Assembly: GCA_013416395.1 (NCBI GenBank)
Contig: JACCEP010000003.1
Span: forward strand, 124,001-188,000
DNA: 64,000 nucleotides
Origin: Alcaligenaceae bacterium
Lineage (GTDB): Bacteria > Pseudomonadota > Gammaproteobacteria > Burkholderiales > Burkholderiaceae_B
Direction: 5' to 3'
Positions within the stretch are counted from its first letter, which is position 1. Each line of letters begins with the position of its first letter. The notes under the pieces were generated by a model. That model was not told the DNA's origin. It ran no database searches and saw nothing but the letters and a program-made list of their open reading frames with translations. The translations under genes and the position numbers were made by a program. Positions 63,259 through 64,000 of the stretch are shown here, piece by piece.

Positions 63259-64000
63259 TCGCACCACAACACAAAACCACAATGGCGCGACCGCAACGGG
63301 CTCGGGTGATCGAGCGGCGTCCAATACCGGAAGCGCTGCATCGCACAGTGTCATGCAGCCCAGCCGCTTTGGTGGCGGCCCGGCGTCAGCGCACACCGCC
63401 GTGCATGCCATTGAGGCACGCAATCTGGTCAAAACCTATACCGAAAGCGGGCAGGAGATCCAGGTTCTGCGCGACGTAAGCCTGCATGTAGCGCAGGGTG
63501 AAATGGTGGCCATTGTGGGCGCATCGGGCTCAGGAAAGAGCACGCTGCTGCATACGCTAGGCCTTCTTGACCAGCCCACATCCGGCACGGTATTGATTAA
63601 TGGGCTTTCTGTGGCCGGTCTTTCTGAAGCCAAACGCAGCCAGTTGCGCAACAGGCATCTGGGTTTTGTTTACCAGTTTCATCACTTGTTGTCTGAGTTT
63701 TCTGCGCTTGATAACGTGGCCATGCCGCTCATTGTGCGACGCGAGAAACGCAGTTACGCGCGCGAACAGGCCGAGCTGGTTCTTGAACAGGTTGGGTTGG
63801 CTGCCCGTGTTGACCATTACCCCGGCCAGTTGTCTGGCGGTGAGCGGCAACGTGTGGCGCTGGCCCGGGCCCTGGTTACACGGCCCACGTGCGTGCTGGC
63901 GGATGAACCTACCGGTAATCTGGATCGCTACACGGCTGAGAGCATGTTTGAGTTGCTCACGCGGGTAAACCGTGAGTTTGGCACGGCGTTTGCCATTGTT
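63251..64000 (+). CDS. lolD: Lipoprotein-releasing system ATPase LolD (3' end outside window)
   Basis: The first 250 codons. Walker A 'GASGSGKST', Q-loop 'FVYQFHHLL', signature '[15 protein letters not shown]' and Walker B '[12 protein letters not shown]' are present, followed by the D-loop. A 50-residue Ser/Thr/Ala/Gly-rich leader precedes the '[10 protein letters not shown]' family start; it is not usual for LolD, so the true start may lie further in. The gene is translationally coupled to lolC. Confidence 0.93.
   Translation, partial: MTDRTTTQNHNGATATGSGDRAASNTGSAASHSVMQPSRFGGGPASAHTAVHAIEARNLVKTYTESGQEIQVLRDVSLHVAQGEMVAIVGASGSGKSTLLHTLGLLDQPTSGTVLINGLSVAGLSEAKRSQLRNRHLGFVYQFHHLLSEFSALDNVAMPLIVRREKRSYAREQAELVLEQVGLAARVDHYPGQLSGGERQRVALARALVTRPTCVLADEPTGNLDRYTAESMFELLTRVNREFGTAFAIV

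Overview
The window looks like chromosomal DNA of a betaproteobacterium of the order Burkholderiales, most likely family Alcaligenaceae (Bordetella/Achromobacter/Pusillimonas/Advenella type). This is inferred from protein style: two Bug/TctC solute-binding proteins beside CoA-transferases, the lysS-SDR-prfB block, the recJ-lolC-lolD block, and a serine acetyltransferase of the long EpsC type. I see no rRNA, tRNA, IS, prophage or CRISPR. The window cuts a gene at each end.

Layout. (1) 1-12.8 kb is a catabolic region. A [2Fe-2S] reductase, a HbpS-like protein, an aldehyde dehydrogenase, a heme-oxygenase-like diiron oxidase, a gamma-glutamyltransferase-like hydrolase and an ion-type transporter run leftward. 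A TauE/SafE exporter, a GntR/FCD regulator, an NMT1-type ABC transporter and an isochorismatase-type hydrolase run rightward. Four near-identical palindromes (GTATAC-N-GTATAC) sit in front of the four likely transcription units, including that of the GntR gene, so I read this as one GntR regulon. (2) 13-20.2 kb: an Rpn/PD-(D/E)XK-like protein, a sirtuin, and a YhaO/YhaN (Mre11/Rad50-like) pair. (3) 20.4-33 kb: an IclR-associated dicarboxylate/acyl-CoA beta-oxidation island with two Bug proteins, CaiB and two-subunit CoA-transferases, two acyl-CoA dehydrogenases, a fused hydratase/dehydrogenase, a thiolase and a thioesterase. It resembles dca/pim (adipate/pimelate) operons and carries TTCTGCA palindromes. 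(4) 33.3-39.7 kb: an enoyl-CoA hydratase, a nitronate monooxygenase-like protein, a lipid A acyltransferase-like protein, lysS, an SDR, and prfB with its programmed +1 frameshift. (5) 39.7-48.4 kb: a TDT-family channel, a DctPQM TRAP transporter, and a Pot-like ABC transporter. (6) 48.5-59.2 kb: a hemerythrin, an AhpD-like protein, a second NMT1-type ABC operon with an internal terminator, a racemase, a serine acetyltransferase, a DUF2007 protein, an EamA exporter, a HxlR regulator and a SnoaL-VOC fusion. (7) 59.3-64 kb: recJ, a COG4255-like protein, lolC and the start of lolD.

Two cross-cutting features stand out. One is the diiron-oxidase regulon in the first 12.8 kb, whose substrate I cannot name. 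The other is a recurring pattern in which intergenic gaps, often right at stop codons, are filled with locus-specific imperfect tandem repeats (units of 16, 16, 19, ~25, 32, 43 and 78 bp), several of which include the stop codon of the adjoining gene.
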